Shown piece by piece: positions 1-8,804 of a DNA stretch of 37,004 bases. A program made the position numbers and the translations under genes. Source of the stretch: an uncultured Cellvibrio sp. (GTDB lineage: Bacteria > Pseudomonadota > Gammaproteobacteria > Pseudomonadales > Cellvibrionaceae); the NCBI GenBank assembly GCA_903858205.1, contig CAIOHY010000625.1, forward strand, positions 1-37,004, in the 5' to 3' direction. A model generated the notes under the pieces. The model was not told the DNA's origin, did no database searches, and saw nothing but the letters and a program-made list of their open reading frames with translations. Within the stretch, counting starts at the first letter, position 1. Each line of letters opens with the position of its first letter.

Positions 1-360
1 ATTACTGTCCATATCGATATGAATGACACGACGTGCTTTCTCCTGACCATCTTCAACAAAGGTTTGCTTACCTATCAGAAATGGCTGACGTAAAACACTC
101 AAGGGGATATAACTGGAGTTCCAGCCATTTTCATCCAAAAATAAATTTTCGCCTTGCTGAAATCCGAACAGGCTCAAGGCAAAAAATTTTGCGGTCGCAG
201 GGTCTTTTTGAAAAAAAATCGGGTAACAACTTTGCACCGCACGAAATTCTTGCGGGACAATTAAGGTGTACCAAAGATTATCGCCATGCTGGGCCGAACG
301 TTGGGTAATGATTTTTACGTCTTTGTGTTCGATATTATTAAGCTGAACATGATTCGCCAT
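1..360 (-). CDS. SapC-family protein, N-terminal 120 residues (gene runs off the left edge)
   Basis: An open frame of exactly 120 codons starts at an ATG at 360 and continues past base 1. The protein begins MANHVQLNNIEHKDVKI and contains a patch resembling the SapC family (PF07277): PQEFRAVQSCYPIFF followed by the ALSLFGFQ region and a later PLSVLRQPF stretch. A GGGAGAG ribosome binding site sits about 6 bases upstream of the ATG. SapC-family genes in Cellvibrio, Caulobacter and Alteromonas relatives commonly lie beside TonB-dependent receptor genes of carbohydrate loci; their biochemical role is not settled. Here the gene lies about 108 bp downstream of the receptor on the same strand, after an intrinsic terminator, so it may be transcribed by read-through or from its own promoter. 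The family call rests on remembered sequence character. Confidence 0.75.
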   Translation of the reverse strand, partial: MANHVQLNNIEHKDVKIITQRSAQHGDNLWYTLIVPQEFRAVQSCYPIFFQKDPATAKFFALSLFGFQQGENLFLDENGWNSSYIPLSVLRQPFLIGKQTFVEDGQEKARRVIHIDMDSN

Positions 361-414
361 AGATGCTCTCCCGACTTTTTTAACTTGCTTATTAGAATGT
401 GAAATTTTGCGAAC

Positions 415-440
415 AAAAAAGCCGCTGACAAGCAGCGGCT
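415..440 (-). terminator. Intrinsic terminator after the TonB-dependent receptor gene
   Basis: Read on the minus strand, a perfect 7-bp stem GCCGCTG/CAGCGGC with a 5-base loop is followed at once by six T residues. It begins about 30 bases after the receptor stop codon and lies before the SapC-family gene. Confidence 0.85.
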
Positions 441-468
441 TTCCTTTAGCCTGTAACCCTAACGCTAA

Positions 469-3400
469 TTAGAACGAGTAGTTTGCACCTACCATCCAAC
501 GCGCTCCGGTTTCAGTGTAGCTGAGTACTTGACGATCAGAACGACCCACTACACGGTTAGCTTCATCAGTAACGTTGATACCTTGCAGGAATACCTGCAA
601 ATCATCGGTCACATCGTAGCTTACGCTAAGGTCGATTTGCGCATACTCTTCAGTGTACTGCGGGTTAGCACCAGTGCCTTGGCCGCGAGAGCTGAGGAAC
701 TGATCGCGCCAGTTGTAGGCAACACGCACATTCCAACCGTAGTTCTCGTAGAAACCTACCAGGTTCGCACTGTCGCTAAGGCCGAGCAGAGCCTGCTGAT
801 CGGTCAACAGGAAGTTGTCATAGGTAAGGTCTGAATCCACCAAGGTGTAGTTCGCCTGAGCACCAAAGCCAGTCTCGCCAAACATATGCTGAACCGCAAA
901 TTCCCAACCATCAATTGAACGCTCCTCGCTACCGTTGACCGGTGTATCAAGTTCGAAATTGAGGAAGTCATCCGTCGCCAGGCCAGTGATGCGTTTTTTA
1001 GCTGCATCAACACCTTCCGCGCTTGCGAGGTTTTCAAAAATCCACGCACGAATCGGACCGTTTGCCGAGGATGAGCCAATCGCAGCAATAGCCTGATCCA
1101 CTTTCGGACCTGAAGCAGGGTTGCGGATATCCCAAAGCGGCGCGGTAATCTTCTCATTAGAGATGAAATTAGATACATCTTTCTGGAAGTATCCGACTGA
1201 CGCATAACTGGTCTCGGCGAAATACCATTCTGCAGACAGGTCAAAGTTCACGGATTCCAGAGGCTTCAGAGCCGGGTTACCGGTTGAACCACCACCGTTA
1301 TTACGGTTGGCTAGTGCACTAACGACAGTACCGCCTTTTAACGAGTTGTAATCAGCACGGCCAATGGTTTTGCTCGCTGCCGCACGCAGAATCAGACCAT
1401 CCATTACTTCCAAGCTGAGATCCAGGTTGGGCAGGTAGTGATCGTAGGTTGCTGTCTTGGTCAGGTACTCACGTTTGCCGGTGGGCTGCAATTCAATCTC
1501 GGTGTCACCAATCCAAACAGCGCCGCCATAGGTAGCAGTTGCCGAGGTTGATTCCACGTCAGTCTCTTCGTAACGAACACCCGCGTGAGCCTGGAATGGC
1601 ATAGCGGCGAGTTCAGATTCGAAGTTGTACTGCAGGTAAACCGCAGTGGTAGTTTCAACGGTGGTACGGTCAGTGTCACGGTCATATTCATCGGACGGAC
1701 AGAATACAGATGGGCCGCTACCACAATCACCCGTCCAAGGCGCTGCGGCTTGCGCCGCTGGAGTGTTGTAAAGTGCTTCGGCAGCCGCACGACCTTTTAC
1801 GTAATCCCATTTAAAGAATTTATCTTGAATATTTTCCGGGCTGAGCAGAGTGCCGTCCGCGAGACGATTTCCGGTGACAAGGCCCGCATCAGTCAAGGCC
1901 TTGGCGCTGCTGAAATCGGAAAATGATCCATCAAAATAGCTACCAACGCTCGCCTCAGTACCCACAAAGACGGCAGCCAAATCACCGGCCTTACCTACAC
2001 CGCCCCAGTCATTACGCTGAACGTTGATCGATTGCGACTGGTTGGAGATTTCAGTGGACGAGATACCAAAGTTGATGCTGTTGATATCATCGAATTCAAA
2101 CTTGCCCTTGGCTTGGTATTGATCAACAGTTGAGTGGTCTTCGGAGTTGCCCACCACACCGCCGGTCACAACCATATCGGTTGGCTTTACTGCATTGCCG
2201 CCACCAACAATCAGGGTTGGGATATCACCGGTGAAATCACTTGTTGCGCTGGTTCTGATAAACGCTGCGGTTGAGAGGCTGGCACTTGAACCGAGATTGC
2301 TGTCAGGCGTGCGATCTGCGTCTGAGAACGCGGCGTCAAACGCTAAGCTCAAACGGTCGGTTAGGTCCCACTCCAGGTTCAAGCCAAGTGTATCGCCCGT
2401 GAATTTATTGGCGTTTATACCGGCAGCCATAGACAAGTCTTCAGGGCAGAAACGCTCACCATTCGAGCCACCAATTACTTTTTTACCGGGATTGTCATTG
2501 CACGTGCTGCCAACAACCGCGTCGCTTCTAGTGAAGTAAGTCTCGGAATAAATTAACGGGGAGGACACAGGACCATCGGTCCACACATTTCGGGAAGGTG
2601 CAAAGGTAAACCAAGCGGATACGTCGTTAGTTTGGCCGTGCACGGTACGCTCGTACATATCGTAGTCGAGTGTTGCCTTTACGGTTTCTGTAGGCTGCCA
2701 TTGCAGTACTAATTGACCATTTAGACGTTCACGTTGTTCTTCGCTGAAGCGGTAAATAGTGGTTTGTGGAACCGAGTAGATATCGCCTTGACCGGGACGG
2801 TTAACTTGATTGGTATTTGGTACACCACCCCACGCGTTAACTACTGGACCATCAAAACTGCGCCAGCCAGTACCCACTTCAGCCACTGCGCTACCGCTCT
2901 CACGTTCTTGATAGGCAGCAGATACCGCGATTCCGATGGTGTCGTCAGCAAAGGTATTGGAATACAGGCCAAACACTTCCGGCGTTGCACTGCCGCTATT
3001 TGTTGATTGGTCATCCATCATTTTGGCACTGACAGCCATTTTTTGACCTGGGCTGCTCAGCGGGCGAATGCTTTTGATATCGACAGTAGAACCCATACCA
3101 CCACTGTCCAACATGGCATTGCTGGTTTTGGCGATTGAAACTGCCGTTACCATTTCTGATGCGATGTTCGCAAAATCGTAGCCGCGTCCACCGGTGGTAC
3201 GCGCGATTGTGCGGCCATTTTGGGTAACAAGGTTAAAGTCTGATCCGATACCGCGAACGGTAATGCGGGTACCTTCACCACCGGAACGGTCGATCGATAC
3301 ACCCGGCACACGTTGCAGCGATTCGGCGAGGTTGGTATCGGGGAACTTACCAATATCTTCGGCGGAAATGACGTCAACAACACCCACGGCTTCACGTTTC

Positions 3401-3579
3401 TGATCCATGGAGCGCTGCAAGGATGCGCGAATACCGGTAACAACAACTTCTTCTACAGCACCGTCTTCCTGCGCGAAACCGACAGGGCTGAAGCCCGCTG
3501 CCATAACTGAGGCGACGGTGGTGGCAATCATTTTTTTCTTAAAGCTCATAGACTGGTTGGTAACTAGTGTCTTTTTCAT
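469..3579 (-). CDS. TonB-dependent outer-membrane receptor, probably for glucan oligosaccharides
   Basis: This is a 1036-residue outer-membrane active transporter that would import ligand using TonB/ExbBD energy. A signal peptide ends near residue 36 (SPVGFA/QEDG). A TonB-box-like EEVVVTGIR follows at about 43-51, then the plug domain (SAEDIGKFPDTNLAESLQRV, VPGVSIDR, TRITVRGIG), and a long beta-barrel ending in the outer-membrane signature WMVGANYSF with terminal Phe. Size and N-terminal motifs match the Xanthomonas/Caulobacter-type receptors (TIGR01782). The frame is open to 3699, but the ATG at 3579 is preferred because GGAG lies 6 bases upstream and the signal peptide then begins with MKK; the added upstream residues look non-coding. 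Its neighbours are GH81 and GH5 genes, which suggests a beta-1,3-glucan or mixed glucan ligand; the ligand is an inference. Confidence 0.93.
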   Translation of the reverse strand: MKKTLVTNQSMSFKKKMIATTVASVMAAGFSPVGFAQEDGAVEEVVVTGIRASLQRSMDQKREAVGVVDVISAEDIGKFPDTNLAESLQRVPGVSIDRSGGEGTRITVRGIGSDFNLVTQNGRTIARTTGGRGYDFANIASEMVTAVSIAKTSNAMLDSGGMGSTVDIKSIRPLSSPGQKMAVSAKMMDDQSTNSGSATPEVFGLYSNTFADDTIGIAVSAAYQERESGSAVAEVGTGWRSFDGPVVNAWGGVPNTNQVNRPGQGDIYSVPQTTIYRFSEEQRERLNGQLVLQWQPTETVKATLDYDMYERTVHGQTNDVSAWFTFAPSRNVWTDGPVSSPLIYSETYFTRSDAVVGSTCNDNPGKKVIGGSNGERFCPEDLSMAAGINANKFTGDTLGLNLEWDLTDRLSLAFDAAFSDADRTPDSNLGSSASLSTAAFIRTSATSDFTGDIPTLIVGGGNAVKPTDMVVTGGVVGNSEDHSTVDQYQAKGKFEFDDINSINFGISSTEISNQSQSINVQRNDWGGVGKAGDLAAVFVGTEASVGSYFDGSFSDFSSAKALTDAGLVTGNRLADGTLLSPENIQDKFFKWDYVKGRAAAEALYNTPAAQAAAPWTGDCGSGPSVFCPSDEYDRDTDRTTVETTTAVYLQYNFESELAAMPFQAHAGVRYEETDVESTSATATYGGAVWIGDTEIELQPTGKREYLTKTATYDHYLPNLDLSLEVMDGLILRAAASKTIGRADYNSLKGGTVVSALANRNNGGGSTGNPALKPLESVNFDLSAEWYFAETSYASVGYFQKDVSNFISNEKITAPLWDIRNPASGPKVDQAIAAIGSSSANGPIRAWIFENLASAEGVDAAKKRITGLATDDFLNFELDTPVNGSEERSIDGWEFAVQHMFGETGFGAQANYTLVDSDLTYDNFLLTDQQALLGLSDSANLVGFYENYGWNVRVAYNWRDQFLSSRGQGTGANPQYTEEYAQIDLSVSYDVTDDLQVFLQGINVTDEANRVVGRSDRQVLSYTETGARWMVGANYSF

Positions 3580-3871
3580 GGAGTTCTCCACTTCTTTTAT
3601 TGGTATGAAATTATGTAATGACCTTTGGTTGATTGAGCGCTCGGCAGCGCCCACAAAAACGTTAGACCAAAACCGCTTTTCTAGCGGCGTCATAATCACA
3701 ATTGATGATTAAGGTGTCGTCCCACCTTGAAAAATACGCCAACCTGATGCTTATCACTTTCCACAATACCGAGTGGGAAGACGCAATACCCATATTTATC
3801 AATAAGTTAATAGCATTTTGGGGGTTATCCGTAGTGTGTAGGTTCTACACAATGAAAAAAGTGGTACGCAT
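3580..3871 (-). other. Intergenic leader and promoter region of the TonB-dependent receptor
   Basis: This stretch of about 290 bp between the GH81 terminator and the receptor start holds no credible gene on either strand. It should carry the receptor promoter and 5' leader. No strong sigma-70 pair could be picked out. The clearest structured element is the inverted repeat at 3835-3851. Short open frames here lack ribosome binding sites and family features. Confidence 0.5.
3835..3851. promoter_or_regulatory. Perfect 17-bp inverted repeat, candidate operator for the receptor gene
   Basis: The sequence TGTGTAG-GTT-CTACACA has two perfect 7-bp arms around a 3-base centre. It lies about 255 bp upstream of the receptor start and just beyond the GH81 terminator. 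It is not followed by a T-tract on either strand, so it is unlikely to be a terminator. Size and symmetry fit a dimeric helix-turn-helix regulator such as LacI or GntR family, but no such regulator gene is in the window. Confidence 0.45.
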
Positions 3872-3905
3872 AAAAAACCCCTGACAGAGTTGCCTCTGGC
3901 AGGGG
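3872..3905 (-). terminator. Intrinsic terminator after the GH81 gene
   Basis: On the minus strand a 12-bp stem (CCCCTGCCAGAG paired with CTCTGTCAGGGG, one internal mismatch) closes a 4-base GCAA loop and runs straight into TTTTTT. It starts about 35 bases past the GH81 stop codon. It separates the GH81 gene from the receptor transcript. Confidence 0.87.
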
Positions 3906-3940
3906 TAAGGGTTATCCCACTTAGTGTCCCAAGGGATTTT

Positions 3941-6900
3941 TTACAGCTTGGTAATCCGGAACCAGTTCAAATTCCAGCCGGATTGCTGAGCGAATATGCC
4001 GAAGGCGTAGGTGCCAGCGTTTAGCGTTACCGTTTGGCTAACGGTGGTCCAGTTTTGCCAGCCACCGGTGGCTGGAATGGCCACACGACCCAATTGGAGT
4101 GAACCAGCGTTCAGGTCAGACGAAAAGATCGCTCCGGAAGGACTGGCAACACGATAGTCAATGCGATAGCTGCCCGTCGTCGGGATGGTGATATTGGCGA
4201 ACGCCATCCAGTCGTTAGCATCGATCCAGCCGACATTTTGGCCACCGCCGGTATCGCTAGTGGCTTGCGTTTGGATGCCGAACATTGCAGTAAAGGCTTC
4301 CGCCTCTACCAAGCGGCTGAATGCAGGGGCAGAGCTTGCGACCGAGCTGCGGCTGCTCGATGCTGGCGTACTACTTGGTGCGCTGCTCGATGCTGGCGTG
4401 CTACTGGATACAGGCGTGCTACTCGGTGCGCTGCTGGAGGCTGGCGTACTTGAGGCGCCACCGGAGCAACAACCGAATTGCACCCAGGCTGTGTCCATTG
4501 CACCGGCACCCTGAGCGATGGTCAAGAAGTAACGCACACTGGCACCTGCTGGAATACCAGTCACGGTGTAGGTGTTGGAGTTGTCCGCATTGTGGGTCAT
4601 GCGGATATTTTGTTGTGGGCCGTTATTGATGGTGTAGTGAATATCCGCCCAGGCGGCGTTGTTCGCGTGGAAGCGCACACTGTTACTACTTAAGACCGTG
4701 TGGCCATAAGGCGTAGCCGCGACTGAACTGGCAACAGAGCTTGGCGCTACCGATGACTTGGACGAAGAGGCAACACTGCTAGGCGCCACTGAGCTTGGCG
4801 CTGAACTGCTCGCACCACCACAACCAGCACCACTGGATACCACTGACTGACCGGTACGCTTCAAGGCATAGCCTTTGGCGGGAACCGAGAAGCTGGTGCC
4901 ATCGGAGTAAGCCACATTGATCGCCGCACAACCGAAGTTGTAAGCGATGTAAGTGAGTAAGCCGTTCTTGTTGAAGGCTACCGCCGCAGGGTGGTTAGCC
5001 GTAAGTGCACCAGTGCCGGTTGCCAGATGGCCCAATTGTTTGAAGGTGTACACCCAGTGATAGGTATGTGCTTTGGTCTCGCCTTCTTCAGGGATCAGGT
5101 TGTTCAAACCGTAGGCCAACATATCATCCACTGCCGCCTGACCGTTGGTCATCGACCAGATATTCCACCAGACATCGCGCCATTGACCATTGGGTAAACC
5201 AGAGGGCTTGCCATTGGAAGACTGGCTCAATCCGAGGGTCACATAGTTGTTCAGGTAGCCAGGGTGTTGGCCAATATGCAGCACCAGCGGGCTAAGTGGC
5301 AGACCTTGAATGCCGAGGATGTGGGCGTAGGCGCCGCTGAACCATGTAGAGAACACATGGCCGTTGCCCCAAATGATCGAGGTGGTCGGTTTGGTGTAGG
5401 TAGAGGTGAAGTTGTCGTAATCACCGCCAAGACCTTTATAGCGGTCGATATTGTTCCAGTATTCCCAGTAAGCAGCGGTTGATGAGGCATGCAAGTACAT
5501 GCCGCGTTCGGCGATCGCATCATTACCGGTGATCATCCCGTAGAGTACGATGGCGCCGTAAGCGTTAGCCGCTTCAGAGGTCGATTCATTGTTATTGCCC
5601 AACGCAAAGTTGGCGTGGCCAGATGCCCAGGAGAAACCATAGGCAGGATCAAAGTTGCGCAGATAGGGGAACATGGCGTCATCGCGGCCTGCAGCGTAAT
5701 CGCGGATCAGCAATTCGACCATGGGGCCGTATTGGGTAGATCCACACCAGCCCGCATCAATACGGCAGATTTCAGCAGCCGCACGCACAAAGTAACCGTA
5801 ATGGAAGTGGTGATCGTTCAGCTGCTGTTGCGCGCCGAAGGATTCATCAAACCCGAGCAAGGTATTCCAGTTGTTGTCGTAGGCGAAGTATTTGTTGGTA
5901 TCCAGGTTGCCGTTGGTATTGGCGCGGAACCAGTCCTGCAATTCGGCTTTGAGCCAGGCAATCATCTGATCCGCTTCGGTAGTCATGCCGATGGAACGGG
6001 CAATCGCCGCCAGCTCTGCCACTTTGCCGTAGTTCTTACCTGCCCAATAGGTATCCGTCGCCGTGTTCCACTTGGCAGTGCCCTGATTAACGAATTCAGT
6101 CACCAGCGCACGTAGTTGGGTTGGGTTGTAATCGCCAATATTCTCGGGGAAGTAAGGCAGTACACCCACATAAGGAATGGTGTAGCTGAAACTGCTGGTA
6201 GCCGCGAATTTGGTAACACCACGAGCAGAACGCGCTTTGTAGCTGGTCACGGCCTGGGTCGAGTTTTTCCAGTGTAGCGGCAACATACCTACCATGGTGG
6301 TTACATTGGCGCCATTAAATTGGTACTGATGGCTGACAGTGACTTTGTTGGAAGTGCGATCAACTGCGTAGGAGATGTTTGCCTTGTCTACCGGTTGAGT
6401 AGCGTATTGCGCAAAGGTAGAGATCATTGCTGCGTCCGGCGTGCCCGTGAGCTGCGGCAACCAGGTCACCGTCATGCGCTTGGAGCCGTTATTGACGCCG
6501 ATGCTATTGGTGTTAACACCACTGAAGGTAGTCGCATCATGGCCGGTGATCAGGAAAGCATTGCGATTACCCGCCACTTCAGTCCAAACCCCCAGATTAT
6601 TGCCGCTCTGATGAAACACGCCCTTCTCGCCGCCATCGGCCGACTTGGTGCGAATAACCAGATTGCCCTGTAAGGCCGTAAAGTACACGTAAGGTGAACC
6701 GTGTACGAAGGTCGCTTCCATCACCGCCGTAGCGCCACTTTTCCACTGCACGGTGACTGAGCCATCGCTGTAATCTTTGAGGAAGGCGTCGAGGTTGGAG
6801 TAGGCCGAGTTGCCTACCGCGATGCCGTCAAACACTTCACTGAAGGGATCAGGAATGGAATAGATGGTCTCGTTAGTGCCAGTACGTAAACCGGCAGGAA

Positions 6901-7291
6901 TACCGAGAATGCGCACGCCGCGCTCGGTGATACGTGCGGTAATAGGATCGGGGGTGATATAGCCAGAATCGGAAGAAGCGCCGACCTTCATCTCGCCCAT
7001 AAAGGGTATAGAGCCCCACCAACGGTGAGTCATAGTCGGTTTGGTGCTCGCCGGTGCCACCTTTTGGGGGTAGAGCTGGGTCGGCGCGCCGATTGGATTA
7101 CAACTACTGACGCCGGGTTTGACCACACCGGCATTGTGGATCCAGTTGCCGTAGTCGACCGTACATTTCCAACTTGCGGAATTGATGGTATCGCTGATGT
7201 TACCAGCACCGTAGGGAAGAATAGCGGCTTGGCTTGCATGGGCAAAACCCAGCGCGCCCAGCAGAAGCAGGACTCGGTTGAATCGTTTCAT
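3941..7291 (-). CDS. Secreted modular endo-beta-1,3-glucanase: GH81 - CBM56-like - CBM6-like
   Basis: A 1116-residue secreted enzyme expected to hydrolyse internal beta-1,3-glucosidic bonds of laminarin, curdlan or callose by an inverting mechanism. The signal peptide is residues 1-23 (AHASQA/AILP). The GH81 catalytic part spans about 25-820 and carries LNDHHFHYGYF with the putative acid Asp493, and GNNNESTSEAANAYG with the putative base Glu569 and Glu573. The 76-residue Asp-to-Glu spacing matches that of a characterised Bacillus GH81 as I recall it. A Ser/Ala/Val/Pro linker (823-858) leads to a CBM56-like module (859-943), then a Ser/Thr/Pro linker (944-990) and a C-terminal CBM6-like module (991-1116, starting LVEAEAF). 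CBM56 and some CBM6 members bind beta-1,3-glucan. The ATG has only a weak upstream purine stretch. Confidence 0.94.
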   Translation of the reverse strand: MKRFNRVLLLLGALGFAHASQAAILPYGAGNISDTINSASWKCTVDYGNWIHNAGVVKPGVSSCNPIGAPTQLYPQKVAPASTKPTMTHRWWGSIPFMGEMKVGASSDSGYITPDPITARITERGVRILGIPAGLRTGTNETIYSIPDPFSEVFDGIAVGNSAYSNLDAFLKDYSDGSVTVQWKSGATAVMEATFVHGSPYVYFTALQGNLVIRTKSADGGEKGVFHQSGNNLGVWTEVAGNRNAFLITGHDATTFSGVNTNSIGVNNGSKRMTVTWLPQLTGTPDAAMISTFAQYATQPVDKANISYAVDRTSNKVTVSHQYQFNGANVTTMVGMLPLHWKNSTQAVTSYKARSARGVTKFAATSSFSYTIPYVGVLPYFPENIGDYNPTQLRALVTEFVNQGTAKWNTATDTYWAGKNYGKVAELAAIARSIGMTTEADQMIAWLKAELQDWFRANTNGNLDTNKYFAYDNNWNTLLGFDESFGAQQQLNDHHFHYGYFVRAAAEICRIDAGWCGSTQYGPMVELLIRDYAAGRDDAMFPYLRNFDPAYGFSWASGHANFALGNNNESTSEAANAYGAIVLYGMITGNDAIAERGMYLHASSTAAYWEYWNNIDRYKGLGGDYDNFTSTYTKPTTSIIWGNGHVFSTWFSGAYAHILGIQGLPLSPLVLHIGQHPGYLNNYVTLGLSQSSNGKPSGLPNGQWRDVWWNIWSMTNGQAAVDDMLAYGLNNLIPEEGETKAHTYHWVYTFKQLGHLATGTGALTANHPAAVAFNKNGLLTYIAYNFGCAAINVAYSDGTSFSVPAKGYALKRTGQSVVSSGAGCGGASSSAPSSVAPSSVASSSKSSVAPSSVASSVAATPYGHTVLSSNSVRFHANNAAWADIHYTINNGPQQNIRMTHNADNSNTYTVTGIPAGASVRYFLTIAQGAGAMDTAWVQFGCCSGGASSTPASSSAPSSTPVSSSTPASSSAPSSTPASSSRSSVASSAPAFSRLVEAEAFTAMFGIQTQATSDTGGGQNVGWIDANDWMAFANITIPTTGSYRIDYRVASPSGAIFSSDLNAGSLQLGRVAIPATGGWQNWTTVSQTVTLNAGTYAFGIFAQQSGWNLNWFRITKL
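4352..4450. repeat. Degenerate tandem repeats encoding the serine-rich linker of the GH81 enzyme
   Basis: Units beginning GCTGCTCGATGCTGGCGT occur at 4352 and 4382, exactly 30 bp apart, with related shorter copies near 4407 and 4430. On the coding (minus) strand they specify alternating SSTPASSS/SSAPSSTP motifs between the CBM56-like and CBM6-like modules. Such repeats can change in number by slippage and so alter linker length. Confidence 0.75.
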
Positions 7292-7556
7292 GATAGTGAC
7301 CCAATGGTTGTTATTGATTATTTGAACCGGGAACCCATTCGTCTCAGGGGTGTTAGTACATCACTGTTATTGTTGTTAGATTCCTGTTGCAAGAGACATG
7401 CGCGAGACTTTAGCGAAACTGGATTCCAGTGCGCCTATCCTCCACCTGAATTTAAGTCCGGTCGTCCCACGTTGGCGCCAAAAGGCAAACTGGGCCGCTG
7501 TCACTTTACGTTTTGAGTAAAGAGGGAAGGTTTGTGGAGCGTAGAACTCAGAACGC
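7292..7556 (-). other. Intergenic region upstream of the GH81 gene
   Basis: About 265 bp lie between the GH81 start and the hairpin behind the GH5 gene. No credible gene is seen on either strand. The region should hold the GH81 promoter and leader. No clear sigma-70 pair or operator dyad was found by eye. Confidence 0.45.
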
Positions 7557-7579
7557 AGCACACAAGTTGATTGTGTGCT
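7557..7579 (-). terminator. Hairpin after the GH5 gene, possible terminator lacking a T-tract
   Basis: A perfect 9-bp stem AGCACACAA/TTGTGTGCT with a 5-base loop begins 27 bases past the GH5 stop codon. No run of T follows on the minus strand, so intrinsic termination would be weak; it may instead stabilise the 3' end of the transcript. Confidence 0.4.
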
Positions 7580-7605
7580 GGTTTGCGGGAGGGGCTTACC
7601 AAAAA

Positions 7606-8700
7606 CTATTTCTTATTTTCGCGCAGCATGACTTCACGGAAGTGTTTGCCTTGCATCGTTGGCGCGTAGGTGTCGTAGTCAGTTATCAGTTGCGGTGACC
7701 AATCCGGATCAAACACCCAGGCAACCCAGCTAATGCCTTTGTCGCCAAAGTAATCAGTGATCCGCTTGCCATATTTTCCGTCATCTATCACTGGAATATG
7801 GGCGCCCTTATCGGTCGCCAATTGGTAGCCAATCTCAGTGGCAAAGACGGGATACTTATCGGCAACAAAGCCAAAATCCCGCGTCCAGTTTTGCTCATAG
7901 GGCGCGCTCACTTTCATCGGATAAGGATGGCTAACGTAAGCCACATTCTCGCGCTCGATGGGCGCAGTGGCCACGGGGGTTAAATCGTAAGCCCAATTGA
8001 AACCCGCCACGAGTGAAATGGCATTGGGGTTGTGCGCTTGAATGACGGTGATAATTTCCTCATTGATCGCCTTCCACTCTGCCCAACTCACCACACCTAA
8101 ACGGCCATTAAACACGGTCGGCTCGTTAAAAATTTCATAGAACGCAACGGCATTGACACCCGCATAACGCTCCGACACGGTACGCCAAAAATCGTGCGTT
8201 TCACCCTTATCGGTATAGTAGGAAGCTGTTTGGAACATTTGCGACTTAAGATTACCGATGGAATGCCAATCGATAATCACATAGATACCCAATTCATTCG
8301 CCCAAAGGATGGTTTGATCAAGCAGCGCGAGATAGGCCTTTTTGCCCTCCTTGCGCCAGGCCGACGGATGCACGGGCACACGTACTACATTCGCGCCCCA
8401 GGCTTTAATCGCCTCAAAATGGCTTTTGGTGAAGCGTTTGTCGTTGGCAATTTTATCCGGGTCCGCAATGTTGGCGCCGCGAAACACCACCACCTTGCCC
8501 TTATCATCCACAAACTTATTGCCTTGTACCTTTACCAATGCAAGCTGTTGGGAAATTTTGCTTTTATCAAAGGCGGGAATATCCGTTGCATTCCACCAAC
8601 CGCTGGCGTTTTGCCATGCATCGTCCGCCAGCACATTTGCACTGATAAAAACACATAGCGGAAATAAAAATAGCTTCAGGTAATAATGCAGTGATTTCAT
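7606..8700 (-). CDS. Secreted glycoside hydrolase family 5 enzyme (beta-glucanase-like)
   Basis: A 364-residue single-domain enzyme with a signal peptide cut near residue 25 (ANVLA/DDAW). The (beta/alpha)8 GH5 hallmarks appear in order: RVPVHPSAW near 107-115, IDWHS near 143-147, the acid/base Glu193 in EIFNEP, SHPYP near 257-261, the nucleophile Glu289 in FATEIGY, and a late WVFDPDW. All key catalytic residues are present, so it should be an active retaining beta-glycosidase. GH5 covers many activities; the neighbouring GH81 suggests beta-1,3- or mixed-linkage glucan, but cellulase or mannanase cannot be excluded by eye. GAGG lies 8 bases before the ATG. It carries no binding module, unlike its neighbour. 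It is separated from the GH81 gene by about 310 bp. Confidence 0.92.
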   Translation of the reverse strand: MKSLHYYLKLFLFPLCVFISANVLADDAWQNASGWWNATDIPAFDKSKISQQLALVKVQGNKFVDDKGKVVVFRGANIADPDKIANDKRFTKSHFEAIKAWGANVVRVPVHPSAWRKEGKKAYLALLDQTILWANELGIYVIIDWHSIGNLKSQMFQTASYYTDKGETHDFWRTVSERYAGVNAVAFYEIFNEPTVFNGRLGVVSWAEWKAINEEIITVIQAHNPNAISLVAGFNWAYDLTPVATAPIERENVAYVSHPYPMKVSAPYEQNWTRDFGFVADKYPVFATEIGYQLATDKGAHIPVIDDGKYGKRITDYFGDKGISWVAWVFDPDWSPQLITDYDTYAPTMQGKHFREVMLRENKK

Positions 8701-8804
8701 AGCAGAGCCTCAGTGGTTTTACAGCGGAAATGGGAACTGACACAGTTAAAAATACAATCTAGTTCGAATAACGCAAGTTTACCCCTGTTAAATGGCGCGA
8801 TTAT

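Noticed and set aside
33-308. Plus-strand open frame of 91 codons at the left edge
   Set aside because: It is antisense to the SapC-family frame, which has a good ribosome binding site and family features.
804-1244. Minus-strand 146-codon frame inside the receptor gene
   Set aside because: Out-of-frame shadow of the receptor, with Arg/Leu-rich unstructured composition.
3702-3884. Plus-strand open frame of 60 codons in the receptor leader
   Set aside because: No ribosome binding site or recognisable features, and it overlaps the GH81 terminator and the inverted repeat.
7025-7516. Plus-strand open frame of 163 codons over the GH81 start
   Set aside because: Mostly antisense to the GH81 coding region; composition looks like a shadow frame.
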